Part shown: in pieces, positions 44,399 to 56,372 of the stretch | Numbering within the stretch: the stretch's first letter is position 1 | How the letters are laid out: each line of letters opens with the position of its first letter | Origin: Gordonia araii NBRC 100433 | GTDB taxonomy: Bacteria; Actinomycetota; Actinomycetes; Mycobacteriales; Mycobacteriaceae | NCBI RefSeq assembly: GCF_000241265.1 | Contig: NZ_BAEE01000076.1 | Span: forward strand, 1 to 64,000 | DNA: 64,000 bases | Reading direction: 5' to 3' | Made by a program: the position numbers and the translations under genes | The notes under the pieces: generated by a model | The model's input: the letters and a program-made list of their open reading frames with translations, nothing else | Told to the model about the DNA's origin: nothing | Databases searched by the model: none

Positions 44399-45184
44399 AT
44401 GGCCGATTCCAGTGGTGAGTTCAAGCCGCCGACGCTGGACGATTTCTTTCCCGCGCAGGTGTTGTTCGAAGGCACGCCGTTCGCACTCGACCGGCTCATG
44501 CTCATCCGCCTCGGCGTCGTCATCGCGCTGTCGCTGTTCTTCATCATCGCGATGCGCAGCCCTCGACTGATTCCGCGCGGCATCCAGAACGTGGGCGAGA
44601 GCATGCTCGACTTCGTTCGTATCCAGATCGCCGAGGAGATCCTGGGCAAGGAGAACGGTCGCAAGTACTTCGCGATCATCGCGACGATCTTCTTCGCGAC
44701 GATCTTCTTGAACCTCACCTCGATCATCCCGTTCCTGAACATCTCGTCGAACGCCCGCATCGGGTTCCCGATGGTGATGGCCGCGGCCGCCTATGTCACC
44801 TACCTGTGGGTCGGCTTCAGCAAGTTCGGCTTCTTCGGGTTCATCAAGGCGTCGACCGTGCTTCCGGGCGTGCCGCTGCCGATCCACTTCCTGCTCATCC
44901 CGATCGAGTTCATCTCGACCTTCATCCTGCGGCCGTTCACGCTCACCGTCCGTCTCATGGCCAACATGCTCGCCGGCCACATCATGCTGGTGCTGTTCTT
45001 CTCGGCCACGCACTTCTTCTTCTTCGAGGCGAAGAACTGGATGGCCGTGTTCGGACTGCCCGCCCTGGTCGTCGGTGTCGCGTTCACCTTCTTCGAACTC
45101 CTGGTGATCGCCCTGCAGGCCTACATCTTCGCGCTGCTGACGGCGGTCTACATCGACCAGTCGATCCACGCGGACGCGCACTGA
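44399..45184 (+). CDS. atpB: F0F1 ATP synthase subunit a
   Basis: A 261-residue membrane subunit forming the proton half-channels. It has a short acidic start (MADSSGEFKPPTLDDFF), about six helices, and the essential arginine in LTVRLMANMLAGH (Arg185), equivalent to E. coli Arg210. The end reads IALQAYIFALLTAVYIDQS, as in other subunit a proteins. The start is the ATG at 44399; the best ribosome-like AGGGAGAGA is somewhat far (18 bases), so an upstream non-ATG start is possible. First structural gene of the atp operon. Confidence 0.94.
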   Translation: MADSSGEFKPPTLDDFFPAQVLFEGTPFALDRLMLIRLGVVIALSLFFIIAMRSPRLIPRGIQNVGESMLDFVRIQIAEEILGKENGRKYFAIIATIFFATIFLNLTSIIPFLNISSNARIGFPMVMAAAAYVTYLWVGFSKFGFFGFIKASTVLPGVPLPIHFLLIPIEFISTFILRPFTLTVRLMANMLAGHIMLVLFFSATHFFFFEAKNWMAVFGLPALVVGVAFTFFELLVIALQAYIFALLTAVYIDQSIHADAH

Positions 45185-45248
45185 CCATCCGACCAACCAA
45201 CAACCAAAGAACCTGACTACTCATCCGCCCGGATGGGGAGCCATTTAG

Positions 45249-45509
<261 letters not shown>

Positions 45510-45522
45510 TCTGAGAATCGAC

Positions 45523-46077
45523 ATGATCAACGCAACCGAACTGACGCTGCTGCTGGCAGCCGAGGACGGCGAGCAGCACAACCCGCTTCTGCCGCACACC
45601 TACGACATCGTTTGGTCGACGGTCGCGTTCGCCCTCGTCTTCTTCGTGTTCTGGAAGTTCGTGATTCCGCGGTACCAGAAGGTGCTCGAGGAGCGTCGCG
45701 ATGCGATCGAGGGCGGCATCGAGCGCGCCGAGGCCGCCCAGGCACAGGCCAACGCCGAGCTGGCGGCCTACCGGGAGAAGCTCTCCGGTGCCCGCGAGGA
45801 GGCCAACGCGATCCGCGAGGAGGCGCGTGCGCAGGGTCAGCAGATCGTCGCTGACGCGTCCGCGGCCGCCCAGGCGGAGAGCGACCGCATCGTCGCGGCC
45901 GGAAACCAGCAGCTGGAGGCTTCGCGCCAACAGGTGGTCTCCGAGCTCCGCAACGACGTCGGGAAGATGTCGATCGATCTGGCCGAGAAGCTGGTCGGTG
46001 AGTCGCTGGGCGACGCGTCGCGCCAGTCGGCCACCATCGAACGCTTCCTCGCCGAGATCGACCCGGCCGCCAAGTAG
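45523..46077 (+). CDS. atpF: F0F1 ATP synthase subunit b
   Basis: A 184-residue stator subunit with one N-terminal membrane helix (about 30-46, [15 protein letters not shown]) and a long charged helical tail ([19 protein letters not shown] onward) that dimerises and links F0 to F1. The C-terminus ([15 protein letters not shown]) contacts the delta subunit. It starts 13 bases after atpE. It is a separate, complete b subunit; mycobacteria carry an extra b-like domain fused to delta, which is missing here. Confidence 0.96.
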   Translation: MINATELTLLLAAEDGEQHNPLLPHTYDIVWSTVAFALVFFVFWKFVIPRYQKVLEERRDAIEGGIERAEAAQAQANAELAAYREKLSGAREEANAIREEARAQGQQIVADASAAAQAESDRIVAAGNQQLEASRQQVVSELRNDVGKMSIDLAEKLVGESLGDASRQSATIERFLAEIDPAAK

Positions 46078-46117
46078 TCGCGGCCGGCGCGTCAACGAGA
46101 CAGGAACGAAGAGGTAG

Positions 46118-46927
46118 ATGTACGCAGCATCAAGTCGCGAAGCCCTCGCCAGGGCCCGCAGTGTGCTCGAGTCGGCGGTCGACTCCGCCGACAGCGGCGC
46201 AACGACCGGTGACGAGCTGCTCGCGGTGTCGCGTCTGCTCGAAGGGAACCGGGCGCTGGTGTCCGCGCTCTCCGAGGCGGCGGTTCCGCCCGCCGAGCGC
46301 GGCGAGGTCGCCCGAACGATTCTCGCGGGCAAAGTCGGCGAGCCCACCCGAGACGTCGTCGCGGCGGTCGCAGGCGGAGAGTGGTCTACCTCAGCGGACC
46401 TGGTGTCGGGGGTGCACGACCTCGGGGTCGAGGCGCTGCTGCGCTCGGCCGCGGCGGCCGGGAACGGTGACGCCGTCGAGGACGAGCTGTTCCGGCTGGG
46501 TCGCATCGTGACCAGCGATCCCGAACTGGAGCAGGCACTGTCGGACCGGGCGCGCAGCACCGCCGACCGGGCCGAACTGCTCCGTTCCCTGATCGCGGGC
46601 AAGGTCAACCCGGTTACCGAGAAGCTGGCCGTCGACGCGGTCGAGCGGGCCAGGCAGGCGCCGGGCGACGCGCTCGCCGCGCTGGCCGATTCGGCAGCGG
46701 CGATCGACGGGCGGCGCGTCGCGCACGTGCGTGCCGCCGCGGCGCTCAGCGACGAACAGCAGGCCAAGCTGGCCTCCGATCTCGAGGCAGACCTCGGGTC
46801 GCCGGTCACCCTTCACGTCGATGTGGACCCCGCCCTCCTCGGCGGTGTGGTGGTCCGGGTCGGCGACGAGCAGATCGACGGCAGCGTTGCCGGCCGGTTC
46901 GCGGCAGTCCGCCGCGGGCTGCGGTAG
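46118..46927 (+). CDS. atpH: F0F1 ATP synthase subunit delta
   Basis: A 269-residue subunit that joins the b stalk to the top of F1. It starts MYAASSREALARARSVL and ends in the conserved OSCP/delta C-terminal part: VTLHVDVDPALLGGVVVRVG and a final AGRFAAVRRGL. It is longer than E. coli delta (177) but much shorter than the mycobacterial b-delta fusion (about 446), so it is the unfused actinobacterial form. AACGAAGAGG upstream serves as ribosome site. Confidence 0.95.
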   Translation: MYAASSREALARARSVLESAVDSADSGATTGDELLAVSRLLEGNRALVSALSEAAVPPAERGEVARTILAGKVGEPTRDVVAAVAGGEWSTSADLVSGVHDLGVEALLRSAAAAGNGDAVEDELFRLGRIVTSDPELEQALSDRARSTADRAELLRSLIAGKVNPVTEKLAVDAVERARQAPGDALAALADSAAAIDGRRVAHVRAAAALSDEQQAKLASDLEADLGSPVTLHVDVDPALLGGVVVRVGDEQIDGSVAGRFAAVRRGLR

Positions 46928-47003
46928 CGCGACGCCCTGACACAAGTCCACAAACGCAAACCTTGATCGAGACCCGATCACCAGAGCCAGGAAGAGTAAG
47001 CAC

Positions 47004-48641
47004 ATGGCGGAGTTGACCATCTCCTCCGATGAGATTCGGAGCGCGCTCAGCAGTTACACCAAGGAGGTGGACACGAAGGCCACCCGCGAAGAGGTGGGCA
47101 CTGTCGTGGACACCGGCGACGGCATCGCCCACGTGAGCGGGTTGCCCGGAGCCATGGCCAACGAGCTGCTGGAATTCCCCGGCGGCATCCGCGGCGTGGC
47201 CCTGAACCTCGACCTCGACGAGGTCGGCGCCGTCATCCTCGGTGACTACGAGAACATCGAGGAGGGCCAGGAGGTCAAGCGGACCGGCAACGTGCTTTCG
47301 GTGCCGGTCGGCGACAACTTCCTCGGCCGCGTCATCGACCCGCTCGGCGCCCCGATCGACGGCCTCGGCCCGATCGAGGCCGAGGCGGATCGCGTCCTCG
47401 AACTTCAGGCCGCCTCCGTGCTCGAGCGCCAGCCGGTCGAGGAGTCGCTCGCGACCGGTATCAAGGCGATCGACGCGATGACGGCCATCGGCCGCGGCCA
47501 GCGCCAGCTGGTCATCGGCGACCGCAAGACCGGCAAGACCGCGGTCTGCATCGACGCGATCCTGAACCAGAAGGACAACTGGAAGACCGGCGACCCGGAC
47601 AAGCAGGTCCGCTGCATCTACGTCGCGATCGGCCAGAAGGGCTCCACCATCGCGGGCGTCAAGACCGCCCTCGAAGAGGCCGGCGCGCTGGAGTACACGA
47701 CCATCGTCGCGGCCCCCGCGTCCGACTCGGCCGGCTTCAAGTGGCTCGCGCCCTACACCGGTTCGGCCCTCGGCCAGCACTGGATGTACGCGGGCAAGCA
47801 CGTTCTGATCGTGTTCGACGATCTGTCGAAGCAGGCCGAGGCCTACCGCGCGATCTCGCTGCTGCTGCGCCGCCCGCCGGGCCGCGAAGCCTACCCGGGC
47901 GACGTCTTCTACTTGCACTCGCGCCTGCTGGAGCGTTGTGCGAAGCTTTCCGACGAGATGGGCGGCGGTTCGATGACCGGCCTGCCGATCATCGAGACCA
48001 AGGCCAACGACGTGTCGGCGTTCATCCCGACCAACGTCATCTCGATCACCGACGGCCAGGTCTTCCTGGAGTCGGACCTGTTCAACAAGGGCGTGCGCCC
48101 CGCGATCAACGTCGGCATCTCGGTGTCGCGCGTCGGCGGTGCGGCCCAGACCAAGGGCCTCAAGAAGGTGTCGGGCTCGCTGCGCCTGGAACTGGCGCAG
48201 TACCGCGAGCTGGAGGCCTTCTCGGCCTTCGCCTCCGACCTCGACGCCGCGTCGAAGGCGCAGCTGGAGCGCGGCGCCCGCTGGGTGGAGCTGCTCAAGC
48301 AGGACCAGTACAGCCCGGTGTCGGTCGAAGACCAGATCGTGTCGCTGTACCTCTGCGGTGAGGGCTTCATGGACTCCGTCCCGGTCGCCGACATCCGCCG
48401 CTTCGAGGCCGAGTTGCTGGCCGACCTGCACCACAGCGCGGCGAGCGTCTACAAGAGCATCGCCGGCGGCGGTGCGCTCAGCGACGACGACATCGAGGTG
48501 CTGACCAAGGCGACGAACAACTTCAAGGAGGGCTTCGTCGCCAGCGACGGAACCCGCGTCGTCAACGATCCGGAGGCCCCGGCCCTCGACGCCGATGAAG
48601 TCGAGCCCGAGACCATCCGGGTGACCAAGAAGAAGAAGTAG
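47004..48641 (+). CDS. atpA: F0F1 ATP synthase subunit alpha
   Basis: A 545-residue non-catalytic nucleotide-binding subunit of F1. It has a beta-barrel N-terminal domain, Walker [11 protein letters not shown] near residue 173, the arginine-finger region in [17 protein letters not shown], and a C-terminal helical domain. The C-terminus carries an acidic tail ending in KKKK of the kind seen in mycobacterial alpha subunits, where an extension suppresses ATP hydrolysis. A GGAAGAG ribosome site precedes the ATG. Confidence 0.98.
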   Translation: MAELTISSDEIRSALSSYTKEVDTKATREEVGTVVDTGDGIAHVSGLPGAMANELLEFPGGIRGVALNLDLDEVGAVILGDYENIEEGQEVKRTGNVLSVPVGDNFLGRVIDPLGAPIDGLGPIEAEADRVLELQAASVLERQPVEESLATGIKAIDAMTAIGRGQRQLVIGDRKTGKTAVCIDAILNQKDNWKTGDPDKQVRCIYVAIGQKGSTIAGVKTALEEAGALEYTTIVAAPASDSAGFKWLAPYTGSALGQHWMYAGKHVLIVFDDLSKQAEAYRAISLLLRRPPGREAYPGDVFYLHSRLLERCAKLSDEMGGGSMTGLPIIETKANDVSAFIPTNVISITDGQVFLESDLFNKGVRPAINVGISVSRVGGAAQTKGLKKVSGSLRLELAQYRELEAFSAFASDLDAASKAQLERGARWVELLKQDQYSPVSVEDQIVSLYLCGEGFMDSVPVADIRRFEAELLADLHHSAASVYKSIAGGGALSDDDIEVLTKATNNFKEGFVASDGTRVVNDPEAPALDADEVEPETIRVTKKKK

Positions 48642-51098
<2,457 letters not shown>

Positions 51099-51107
51099 CG
51101 GACGGCG

Positions 51108-51488
51108 ATGGCGGACAAGAGCTTTCGGGTCGAGGTCGTCTCGGCCGACGAGCGCCTGTACTCCGGCGATGCGACCCTGCTCGTCGCGCAGACCACCGAC
51201 GGCGAGGTCGGCATTCTCGCGGGCCACGCGCCTCTGCTCGGTCAGCTGACCGAGGGCGGGTACGTCGCGATCACCGAGGCCGGCGGCGAGCGCCGCGTGG
51301 CAGCGGTGACCGGCGGGTTCCTCTCGGTTGCCGCGGAGGTCGTCACGATCCTCGCGGAGACGGCCGAGTGGGCGCACACGGTCGACGTGGCGGCCGAGGA
51401 GGCGGCGCTGGAGTCCGCTGAGCCGGGCAGCGCCGCGCATCAACTCGCCAAGTCCCGACTCGCCGCTGCCGCCGCGCTGGCCAGGTAG
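51108..51488 (+). CDS. atpC: F0F1 ATP synthase subunit epsilon
   Basis: A 126-residue subunit at the foot of the central stalk. The N-terminal beta barrel contains VSADERLYSGDATLLVAQ and VGILAGHAPLLGQL. The C-terminal helical part is short, as in other actinobacteria, and may limit the inhibitory role of epsilon. It is the last atp gene and is followed by a strong intrinsic terminator. Confidence 0.96.
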   Translation: MADKSFRVEVVSADERLYSGDATLLVAQTTDGEVGILAGHAPLLGQLTEGGYVAITEAGGERRVAAVTGGFLSVAAEVVTILAETAEWAHTVDVAAEEAALESAEPGSAAHQLAKSRLAAAAALAR

Positions 51489-51501
51489 CTGTGCTTTTCC
51501 G

Positions 51502-51547
51502 CCAATCGCCCGACAGGTGTCCGACACCTCTCGGGCGATTGGTGTTT
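51502..51547 (+). terminator. Intrinsic terminator of the atp operon
   Basis: CCAATCGCCCGA (51502-51513) pairs with TCGGGCGATTGG (51531-51542). Inside, AGGTGT (51515-51520) pairs with ACACCT (51524-51529) around CCG, making a nearly continuous 18-bp stem with one C-C mismatch. TGTTTT follows. It starts 14 bases after the atpC stop. Confidence 0.93.
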
Positions 51548-51579
51548 TCGGCGCTTCCGTCGAGGAAGGCCGCGGGCCG

Positions 51580-52020
51580 ATGATCATCGGCGTCATCGTG
51601 CTGGCCATCGCCCTGGTCGTCGCCACCGTGGTGGCCGCGGCCGCCGTCTACCGCCTGTCCGAGATGAGGCGCACGGGTACGCCGATCCTGTTGCGGCCGA
51701 TTCCGGCCGCCGAGGATCAAGGGTGGCGGCACGGATCGGCTCACTACGGTGACAACACGCTCGTCTACTACCGGCTGGTGACGTTTTGGCGGGGACCGAC
51801 GGTGACGTTGATCCGCAGCGCCATGACGGTGGTCGCGAAGCGGGAGCCGCGCGGCACCGAGCGCGAGATCCTCGACGGCATGGTGATCATCGAGTTGGCG
51901 CCGGGGGCCGACGGCGACGGCGGCGCCTACGAGTTGGGGATGCCGCCCGAGGCGCTGACCGCACTGCAGGCCTGGCTGGAATCCTCCCCGCCGCGACGGG
52001 CGCACCGCAGGTCGGCGTGA
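51580..52020 (+). CDS. DUF2550 membrane-anchored protein (Rv1312-like)
   Basis: A 146-residue protein with an N-terminal membrane helix (MIIGVIVLAIALVVATVVAA) followed by a soluble domain of mostly beta character (GTPILLRPIP, TLVYYRLVTFWRGP, then VVIELAPGADG-like). It matches the DUF2550 family, which is conserved directly after atpC in mycobacteria and relatives. The function is unknown; the conserved position suggests a link with ATP synthase or envelope. The ATG has a GAGGAAGG ribosome site, but the atp terminator lies upstream, so it may have its own promoter or depend on readthrough. Confidence 0.8.
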   Translation: MIIGVIVLAIALVVATVVAAAAVYRLSEMRRTGTPILLRPIPAAEDQGWRHGSAHYGDNTLVYYRLVTFWRGPTVTLIRSAMTVVAKREPRGTEREILDGMVIIELAPGADGDGGAYELGMPPEALTALQAWLESSPPRRAHRRSA

Positions 52021-52027
52021 ATCAGGC

Positions 52028-52621
52028 CTACTGAGACGACGGCCGCTCGCGGTCGCCGCCGGGGACCCACTTGACGTCGCCGGCCGGGCCGGCGGCGACA
52101 CGGGCGAGGATGAACAGCAGGTCGGACAACCGGTTGAGGTACTTGGCTGGTAGCACCGACGTGTCCTCGGGATGCGCGTCGATCGCGGCCCAGGCCGACC
52201 GTTCGGCCCGGCGCACGATGGTGCGGGCGTTGTGCAGCAGGGCGGATCCGGGGCTGCCGCCGGGCAGGATGAACGAATCCAGGGCGGGCAGCTCCTCGCC
52301 GAACTCGTCGCACCACCGCTCCAAGGAGTCGATGTAGGACTGCTCGATCCGCAGCGGCGGGTACTTGGGGTCGGCGACCACCGGGGTCGACAGATCAGCT
52401 CCGGCGTCGAAGAGATCGTTCTGCACGGTCGTCAGCACGCTGCTGACCGCGGGGGCCAGGTCGCCCATGGTGAGCGCCATGCCCAGGGCCGCGTTGGCCT
52501 CGTCGCAATCGGCATAGGCGACCACACGCAGGTCGTTCTTCGCCACTCGGGAGAAGTCGGACAGTCCGGTGGTTCCGTCGTCGCCAGTCCTGGTGTAAAT
52601 CCGGGTGAGGTGCACGGCCAT
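52028..52621 (-). CDS. pduO: Cob(I)alamin adenosyltransferase, PduO type
   Basis: A 197-residue ATP:corrinoid adenosyltransferase that makes adenosylcobalamin. The N-terminal ATP loop is YTRTGDDGTTGLSDFSRV, VVAYADCDEANAALG follows, and the active-site Arg/Asn region is RTIVRRAERSAW with LNRLSDLLFILAR near the end, as in PduO trimers. The ATG has TACCGT seven bases upstream on its strand, so it is probably leaderless. It is divergent from murA with 30 bases between starts, and convergent with DUF2550. Same place as M. tuberculosis Rv1314c. Confidence 0.95.
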   Translation of the reverse strand: MAVHLTRIYTRTGDDGTTGLSDFSRVAKNDLRVVAYADCDEANAALGMALTMGDLAPAVSSVLTTVQNDLFDAGADLSTPVVADPKYPPLRIEQSYIDSLERWCDEFGEELPALDSFILPGGSPGSALLHNARTIVRRAERSAWAAIDAHPEDTSVLPAKYLNRLSDLLFILARVAAGPAGDVKWVPGGDRERPSSQ

Positions 52622-52651
52622 GGCCTCAACGGTAGTGGATAAGCTACTGGG
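52622..52651. promoter_or_regulatory. Divergent leaderless promoters of pduO and murA
   Basis: Within 30 bp, TAAGCT (52640-52645) ends six bases before the murA GTG, and TACCGT (complement of 52629-52634) ends seven bases before the pduO ATG. Neither start has a ribosome site. The two -10 boxes face away from each other with only four bases between them, so RNA polymerase could not occupy both at once. Confidence 0.65.
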
Positions 52652-53908
52652 GTGAGTGATCGCTTTCTCGTGTCCGGCGGTGCCCGCCTCTCCGGTGAAG
52701 TACAGGTGACCGGCGCAAAGAACAGCGTGCTGAAGCTGATGGCTGCGGCATTGTTGGCGGAGGGCACCACCGTCCTGACCAATGCACCGGACATCGCCGA
52801 CGTCCCGTTGATGGCCGATGTCCTCCGGGGACTCGGCGCCGACGTGACCGTCGACGGTGACGAGGTGACCATCGTCTCGCCCGCGATGCCCAGTCATCAT
52901 GCCGATTTCGACGCGGTCAAGCAGTTCCGCGCTTCGGTCTGTGTCCTCGGCCCGTTGATGGCGCGATGCAGGCAAGCCGTGGTGGCGCTGCCGGGGGGCG
53001 ACGCGATCGGGTCGCGCCCGCTCGATATGCACCAGGCCGGCCTGCGCGCGATGGGGGCGGAGAGTTCGATCGAGCACGGATGCGTCGTCGCCTCCGCCGA
53101 GCGGCTGACCGGTGCGCCCATCGCCCTGGAGTTCCCGTCCGTGGGCGCCACCGAGAACATCCTCATGGCCGCGGTGCTGGCCGACGGGGTCACGACCGTC
53201 GACAATGCCGCGCGGGAACCGGAGATCGTCGACCTGTGCGAGATGCTCGCCGAGATGGGCGCGCAGATCGACGGCGCCGGTACTTCGACGCTGACGGTCA
53301 CCGGGGTCCCCGCGCTGCGGCCGACCGCGCACCGAGTCGTCGGCGACCGCATCGTCGGGGCGACGTGGGGGATCGCCGCGGCCATGACGCGAGGAGACGT
53401 CACCGTGCGGGGCGTCTTGCCCGAGCATCTCGCGCTGGTGCTGAACAAGCTCGTCGACGCCGGTGCGAAGGTCGACCGGTTCGACGACGGATTCCGCGTC
53501 CGGCAGGACGCGCGGCCCGAGGCCATCAACGTGTCGACGCTGCCGTATCCGGGATTCCCGACCGACCTGCAGCCGATGGTCATCGGCCTCGCAGCGATCG
53601 CCGACGGCATGTCCGTGGTCACCGAGAACGTCTTCGAAGCGCGGTTCCGCTTCGTCGAGGAGATGGTCCGCCTGGGCTCCGACGCCCGCACCGACGGCCA
53701 CCACGCGGTCATCCGCGGCGTGGAACAGTTGTCGAGCGCTCCCGTCTGGTCGTCGGACATCCGCGCCGGGGCGGGTCTCGTGCTCGCCGGCCTGGTCGCC
53801 GACGGAGTCACCGAGGTGCACGATGTGGAGCACATCGATCGCGGATACCCCGATTTCGTCGCGCAGTTGCGCTCCTTGGGCGGGGAGATCGAGCGCGTCT
53901 CGGACTGA
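52652..53908 (+). CDS. murA: UDP-GlcNAc enolpyruvyl transferase
   Basis: A 418-residue enzyme that adds enolpyruvate to UDP-GlcNAc, the first committed step of peptidoglycan synthesis. It has [18 protein letters not shown] with the conserved lysine and the catalytic loop [18 protein letters not shown]. Asp117 replaces the cysteine that fosfomycin attacks in most bacteria, as in mycobacteria, so the enzyme should be fosfomycin-resistant. The fold is complete, ending [21 protein letters not shown] start after a TAAGCT -10 box. In M. tuberculosis the rRNA operon follows murA; here the urt operon follows. Confidence 0.97.
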   Translation: MSDRFLVSGGARLSGEVQVTGAKNSVLKLMAAALLAEGTTVLTNAPDIADVPLMADVLRGLGADVTVDGDEVTIVSPAMPSHHADFDAVKQFRASVCVLGPLMARCRQAVVALPGGDAIGSRPLDMHQAGLRAMGAESSIEHGCVVASAERLTGAPIALEFPSVGATENILMAAVLADGVTTVDNAAREPEIVDLCEMLAEMGAQIDGAGTSTLTVTGVPALRPTAHRVVGDRIVGATWGIAAAMTRGDVTVRGVLPEHLALVLNKLVDAGAKVDRFDDGFRVRQDARPEAINVSTLPYPGFPTDLQPMVIGLAAIADGMSVVTENVFEARFRFVEEMVRLGSDARTDGHHAVIRGVEQLSSAPVWSSDIRAGAGLVLAGLVADGVTEVHDVEHIDRGYPDFVAQLRSLGGEIERVSD

Positions 53909-53922
53909 CCCGGTCTCTGATA

Positions 53923-53965
53923 CGCCGATTTCACGCATGGACACGGCGATTTCACGCTCGGACAC
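53923..53965 (-). repeat. Two-unit 21-bp repeat after murA
   Basis: CGATTTCACGC occurs at 53926 and 53947, a 21-bp period. Read on the minus strand the units are GTGTCC(G/A)(A/T)GCGTGAAATCG then two bases. Unit length and the GTGxCC start recall the 17174 array, though the rest of the unit differs. It begins 14 bases after the murA stop. Confidence 0.7.
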
Positions 53966-53991
53966 AGCGCGGTAACACCGGCTCCGTAGCG

Positions 53992-54020
53992 TTGCCACTT
54001 GTATTCAGCGTTGTATACAA
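53992..54020 (+). promoter_or_regulatory. urt operon promoter with GntR-type operator
   Basis: TTGCCA (53992-53997) and TATACA (54014-54019) form a -35/-10 pair with a 16-bp spacer. The perfect palindrome TTGTATACAA (54011-54020), of the type bound by GntR/FCD regulators, overlaps the -10 box. A half copy, TTGTAT (53999-54004), lies 12 bp upstream in the same orientation. The GntR gene at 59017 is in the operon that this promoter would drive. Confidence 0.7.
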
Positions 54021-54075
54021 GTTCGGCGCCTGACGCCGATTTCCCAGTCACTCCGACATCTCATCTCTCGCGGGG

Positions 54076-54163
54076 CAGGAGAACCGACCAACTCTCCTGT
54101 GGTGATCTCGTGCACCCAGAACCGCGCCGATGAGGTCGGAACCGAGCGAGCGGAGACCGACCC
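54076..54163 (+). promoter_or_regulatory. Structured leader of urtA
   Basis: The leader (about 137 bases from the predicted start) holds two inverted repeats: CAGGAGA/TCTCCTG (54076-54082, 54093-54099) and GGTCGG/CCGACC (54134-54139, 54157-54162). The second ends one base before the urtA ATG, with the GCGGAG ribosome site in its loop. This could modulate translation. I see no clear ykkC/guanidine riboswitch consensus. Confidence 0.4.
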
Positions 54164-55453
54164 ATGACCATCAACGACTCTTACCACCCATCGTCGCGAG
54201 TCCGACGACGGGGACGGCCGGCCACGGTCTTCTCCGCCGCAGCACTCGCGACCGCGACCCTGCTGCTCGCGGCCTGTGGCAGTTCGGCAAGTGACTCGAC
54301 CGGATCCTCGGCGGCCTCCTGCGGGGATACCTCCGGCGACCGGGTCAAAGTCGGTTCGCTGAACTCCTTGTCGGGCACGATGGCGATCTCCGAAGTGACG
54401 GTGCGCGATTCGATCAAGCTCGCGGTCGACGAGATCAACGGCGCGGGCGGAGTGCTCGGCAAGAAGATCGACGTGATCGGCGAGGACGGTGCCTCCGAAC
54501 CGACGGTCTTCGCCGAGAAGGCCGAGAAGCTGATCAGCAACGACTGCGTCGCGGCCGTCTTCGGCGGCTGGACGTCGTCGAGTCGCAAGGCGATGCTGCC
54601 GGTGTTCGAGGACAAGAACGCGCTGCTGTACTACCCGGTCCAGTACGAGGGCCTGGAGTCGTCGAAGAACATCTTCTACACCGGCGCTACGACCAACCAG
54701 CAGATCGTGCCCGCGCTGGACTACCTGAAGGAGAAGGGCGTCAAGTCGCTGTACCTGGTGGGCAGCGACTACGTGTTCCCGCAAACGGCGAACCGGATCA
54801 TCAAGTCCTACGCACAGGCGAACGGCATCGAGATCCTGGGCGAGGACTACACCCCGCTCGGCTCGACCGACTTCTCCACCATCGTCAACAAGGTGCGCAC
54901 CAAGAACGCCGACGCGGTGTTCAACACGCTCAACGGTGATTCCAACGTCGCCTTCTTCCGCGAGTACAAGAACGTGGGTCTGACGGCCAAGGCCATGCCG
55001 GTCGTGTCGGTCTCCATCGCCGAGGAAGAGGTCGGCGGCATCGGCGTCGGCAACGTCGAGGGCCAGCTCACCGCCTGGAACTACTACCAGACCGTGGACG
55101 GCCCGAAGAACAAGGGATTCGTCGAGGCGTACAAGGCGCGCTACGGCGCCGACAAGCCGACGTCGGATCCGATGGAGGCGGCCTACGTCTCGGTCTACCT
55201 GTGGAAGCTCAGCGTCGAGAAGGCGAATTCGTTCGCCGTCGCCGACGTGCAGAAGGCGGCCGGCGGCGTCACCTTCGACGCCCCCGAAGGCACCGTCAGC
55301 ATCGACGGGGACAACAACCACATCACCAAGACCGCGCGGATCGGCGAAATCCGTTCCGACGGGCTGATCCACACGGTGTGGGACTCGGGCAAGCCGATCT
55401 CGCCGGACCCGTACCTGAAGAACTACCCCTGGGCCGCGGGCCTCGGCGGCTGA
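54164..55453 (+). CDS. urtA: Urea ABC transporter substrate-binding lipoprotein UrtA
   Basis: A 429-residue exported lipoprotein. Basic residues (RVRRRGR) precede a hydrophobic segment and the lipobox LLAAC with Cys38. The mature part starts with [17 protein letters not shown], the opening of UrtA/AmiC-type (Peripla_BP_5) binding proteins; [22 protein letters not shown] and [19 protein letters not shown] are strongly UrtA-like. It should deliver urea (or a short amide) to UrtBC. First gene of the operon and the one behind the GntR operator. An FmdD-type amide-binding role is the main alternative, but the downstream urea carboxylase favours urea. Confidence 0.93.
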   Translation: MTINDSYHPSSRVRRRGRPATVFSAAALATATLLLAACGSSASDSTGSSAASCGDTSGDRVKVGSLNSLSGTMAISEVTVRDSIKLAVDEINGAGGVLGKKIDVIGEDGASEPTVFAEKAEKLISNDCVAAVFGGWTSSSRKAMLPVFEDKNALLYYPVQYEGLESSKNIFYTGATTNQQIVPALDYLKEKGVKSLYLVGSDYVFPQTANRIIKSYAQANGIEILGEDYTPLGSTDFSTIVNKVRTKNADAVFNTLNGDSNVAFFREYKNVGLTAKAMPVVSVSIAEEEVGGIGVGNVEGQLTAWNYYQTVDGPKNKGFVEAYKARYGADKPTSDPMEAAYVSVYLWKLSVEKANSFAVADVQKAAGGVTFDAPEGTVSIDGDNNHITKTARIGEIRSDGLIHTVWDSGKPISPDPYLKNYPWAAGLGG

Positions 55454-55484
55454 GCACCGCAACCGACGACGACGGGAGCATCAC

Positions 55485-56372
55485 GTGGACGTGGTGATCG
55501 GACAGACATTCACCGGCCTGAGCCTGGGGTCGATCCTGTTGCTGGCAGCGCTGGGCCTTTCGCTCACCTTCGGCCAGATGGGCGTCATCAACATGGCGCA
55601 CGGGGCGTTCATCATGGCCGGGTCCTACACGGCCTACTCGGTCCAGAAGTATCTGATCGCCGACGCCGGTGTCTCGCTGCTGGTCTCGCTGGTCATCGGG
55701 TTCCTCGTCGGCGGGCTGATGGGCGCGCTGCTGGAAGTCACGCTGATCCAGCGGATGTACCACCGTCCGCTGGACACGCTGCTGGTGACGTTCGGAGTGG
55801 GGCTGATCCTGCAGCAGGCGGCACGCGACATCTTCGGTGCACCGGCGGTGCGCGTCGTGGCCCCGGAATGGCTGGACGGCGGCGTCGACATTCTCGGCGC
55901 CGTCGTCCCCAAGACGCGGATCTTCATCCTCGTCCTGGCGGTGGCCTGCGTGGTCGCGGTCGCGGTGACGATGCGATACACCGCCCTCGGCCGTCGCATC
56001 CGGGCCGTGGTGCAGAACCGCGACCTGGCGGAGACCAGCGGCGTGTCCAGTCGCGCCACCGACATCACCACGTTCTTCATCGGATCCGGGCTGGCCGGGG
56101 TCGCGGGTGTCGCGCTGACGCTGATCGGCGCCACCAGCGCCAACACCGGGATGAGCTATCTGATCGACGCCTTCCTGGTCGTGGTGATCGGCGGCCTCGG
56201 CCAGATCAGGGGTGCGGTGATCGCCGCGTTCGCGCTCGGATTGCTCAATTCGTTCATCGAGTACAGCACGACGGCGTCGGTGGCCAAGGTGATCGTCTTC
56301 GCGCTCATCGTCGTCTTCCTGCAGATCCGTCCGCAGGGCTTGTTCACCGTCGCCACGAGGAGTCTGACCTGA
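55485..56372 (+). CDS. urtB: Urea ABC transporter permease UrtB
   Basis: A 295-residue permease of the LivH type with about eight membrane helices. The start (VIGQTFTGLSLGSILLLAALGLSLTFGQMGV) and IGGLGQIRGAVIAA near the end, the loop that contacts the ATPase, are characteristic of UrtB. It lacks the long periplasmic N-terminal extension seen in some proteobacterial UrtB. GTG start; the stop shares a base with the urtC ATG (TGATG). Confidence 0.93.
   Translation: MDVVIGQTFTGLSLGSILLLAALGLSLTFGQMGVINMAHGAFIMAGSYTAYSVQKYLIADAGVSLLVSLVIGFLVGGLMGALLEVTLIQRMYHRPLDTLLVTFGVGLILQQAARDIFGAPAVRVVAPEWLDGGVDILGAVVPKTRIFILVLAVACVVAVAVTMRYTALGRRIRAVVQNRDLAETSGVSSRATDITTFFIGSGLAGVAGVALTLIGATSANTGMSYLIDAFLVVVIGGLGQIRGAVIAAFALGLLNSFIEYSTTASVAKVIVFALIVVFLQIRPQGLFTVATRSLT

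Noticed and set aside
52622..53998. Long minus-strand frame extending pduO upstream across murA
   Set aside because: It is the antisense shadow of murA; ATG 52621 gives the normal PduO N-terminus.
53909..54163. rRNA operon after murA, as in M. tuberculosis
   Set aside because: No 16S sequence is present; the gap holds repeats, a promoter and the urtA leader.
53909..54163. ykkC (guanidine) riboswitch before urtA
   Set aside because: Two hairpins are visible but I could not find the conserved ykkC core, so it is listed only as a structured leader.
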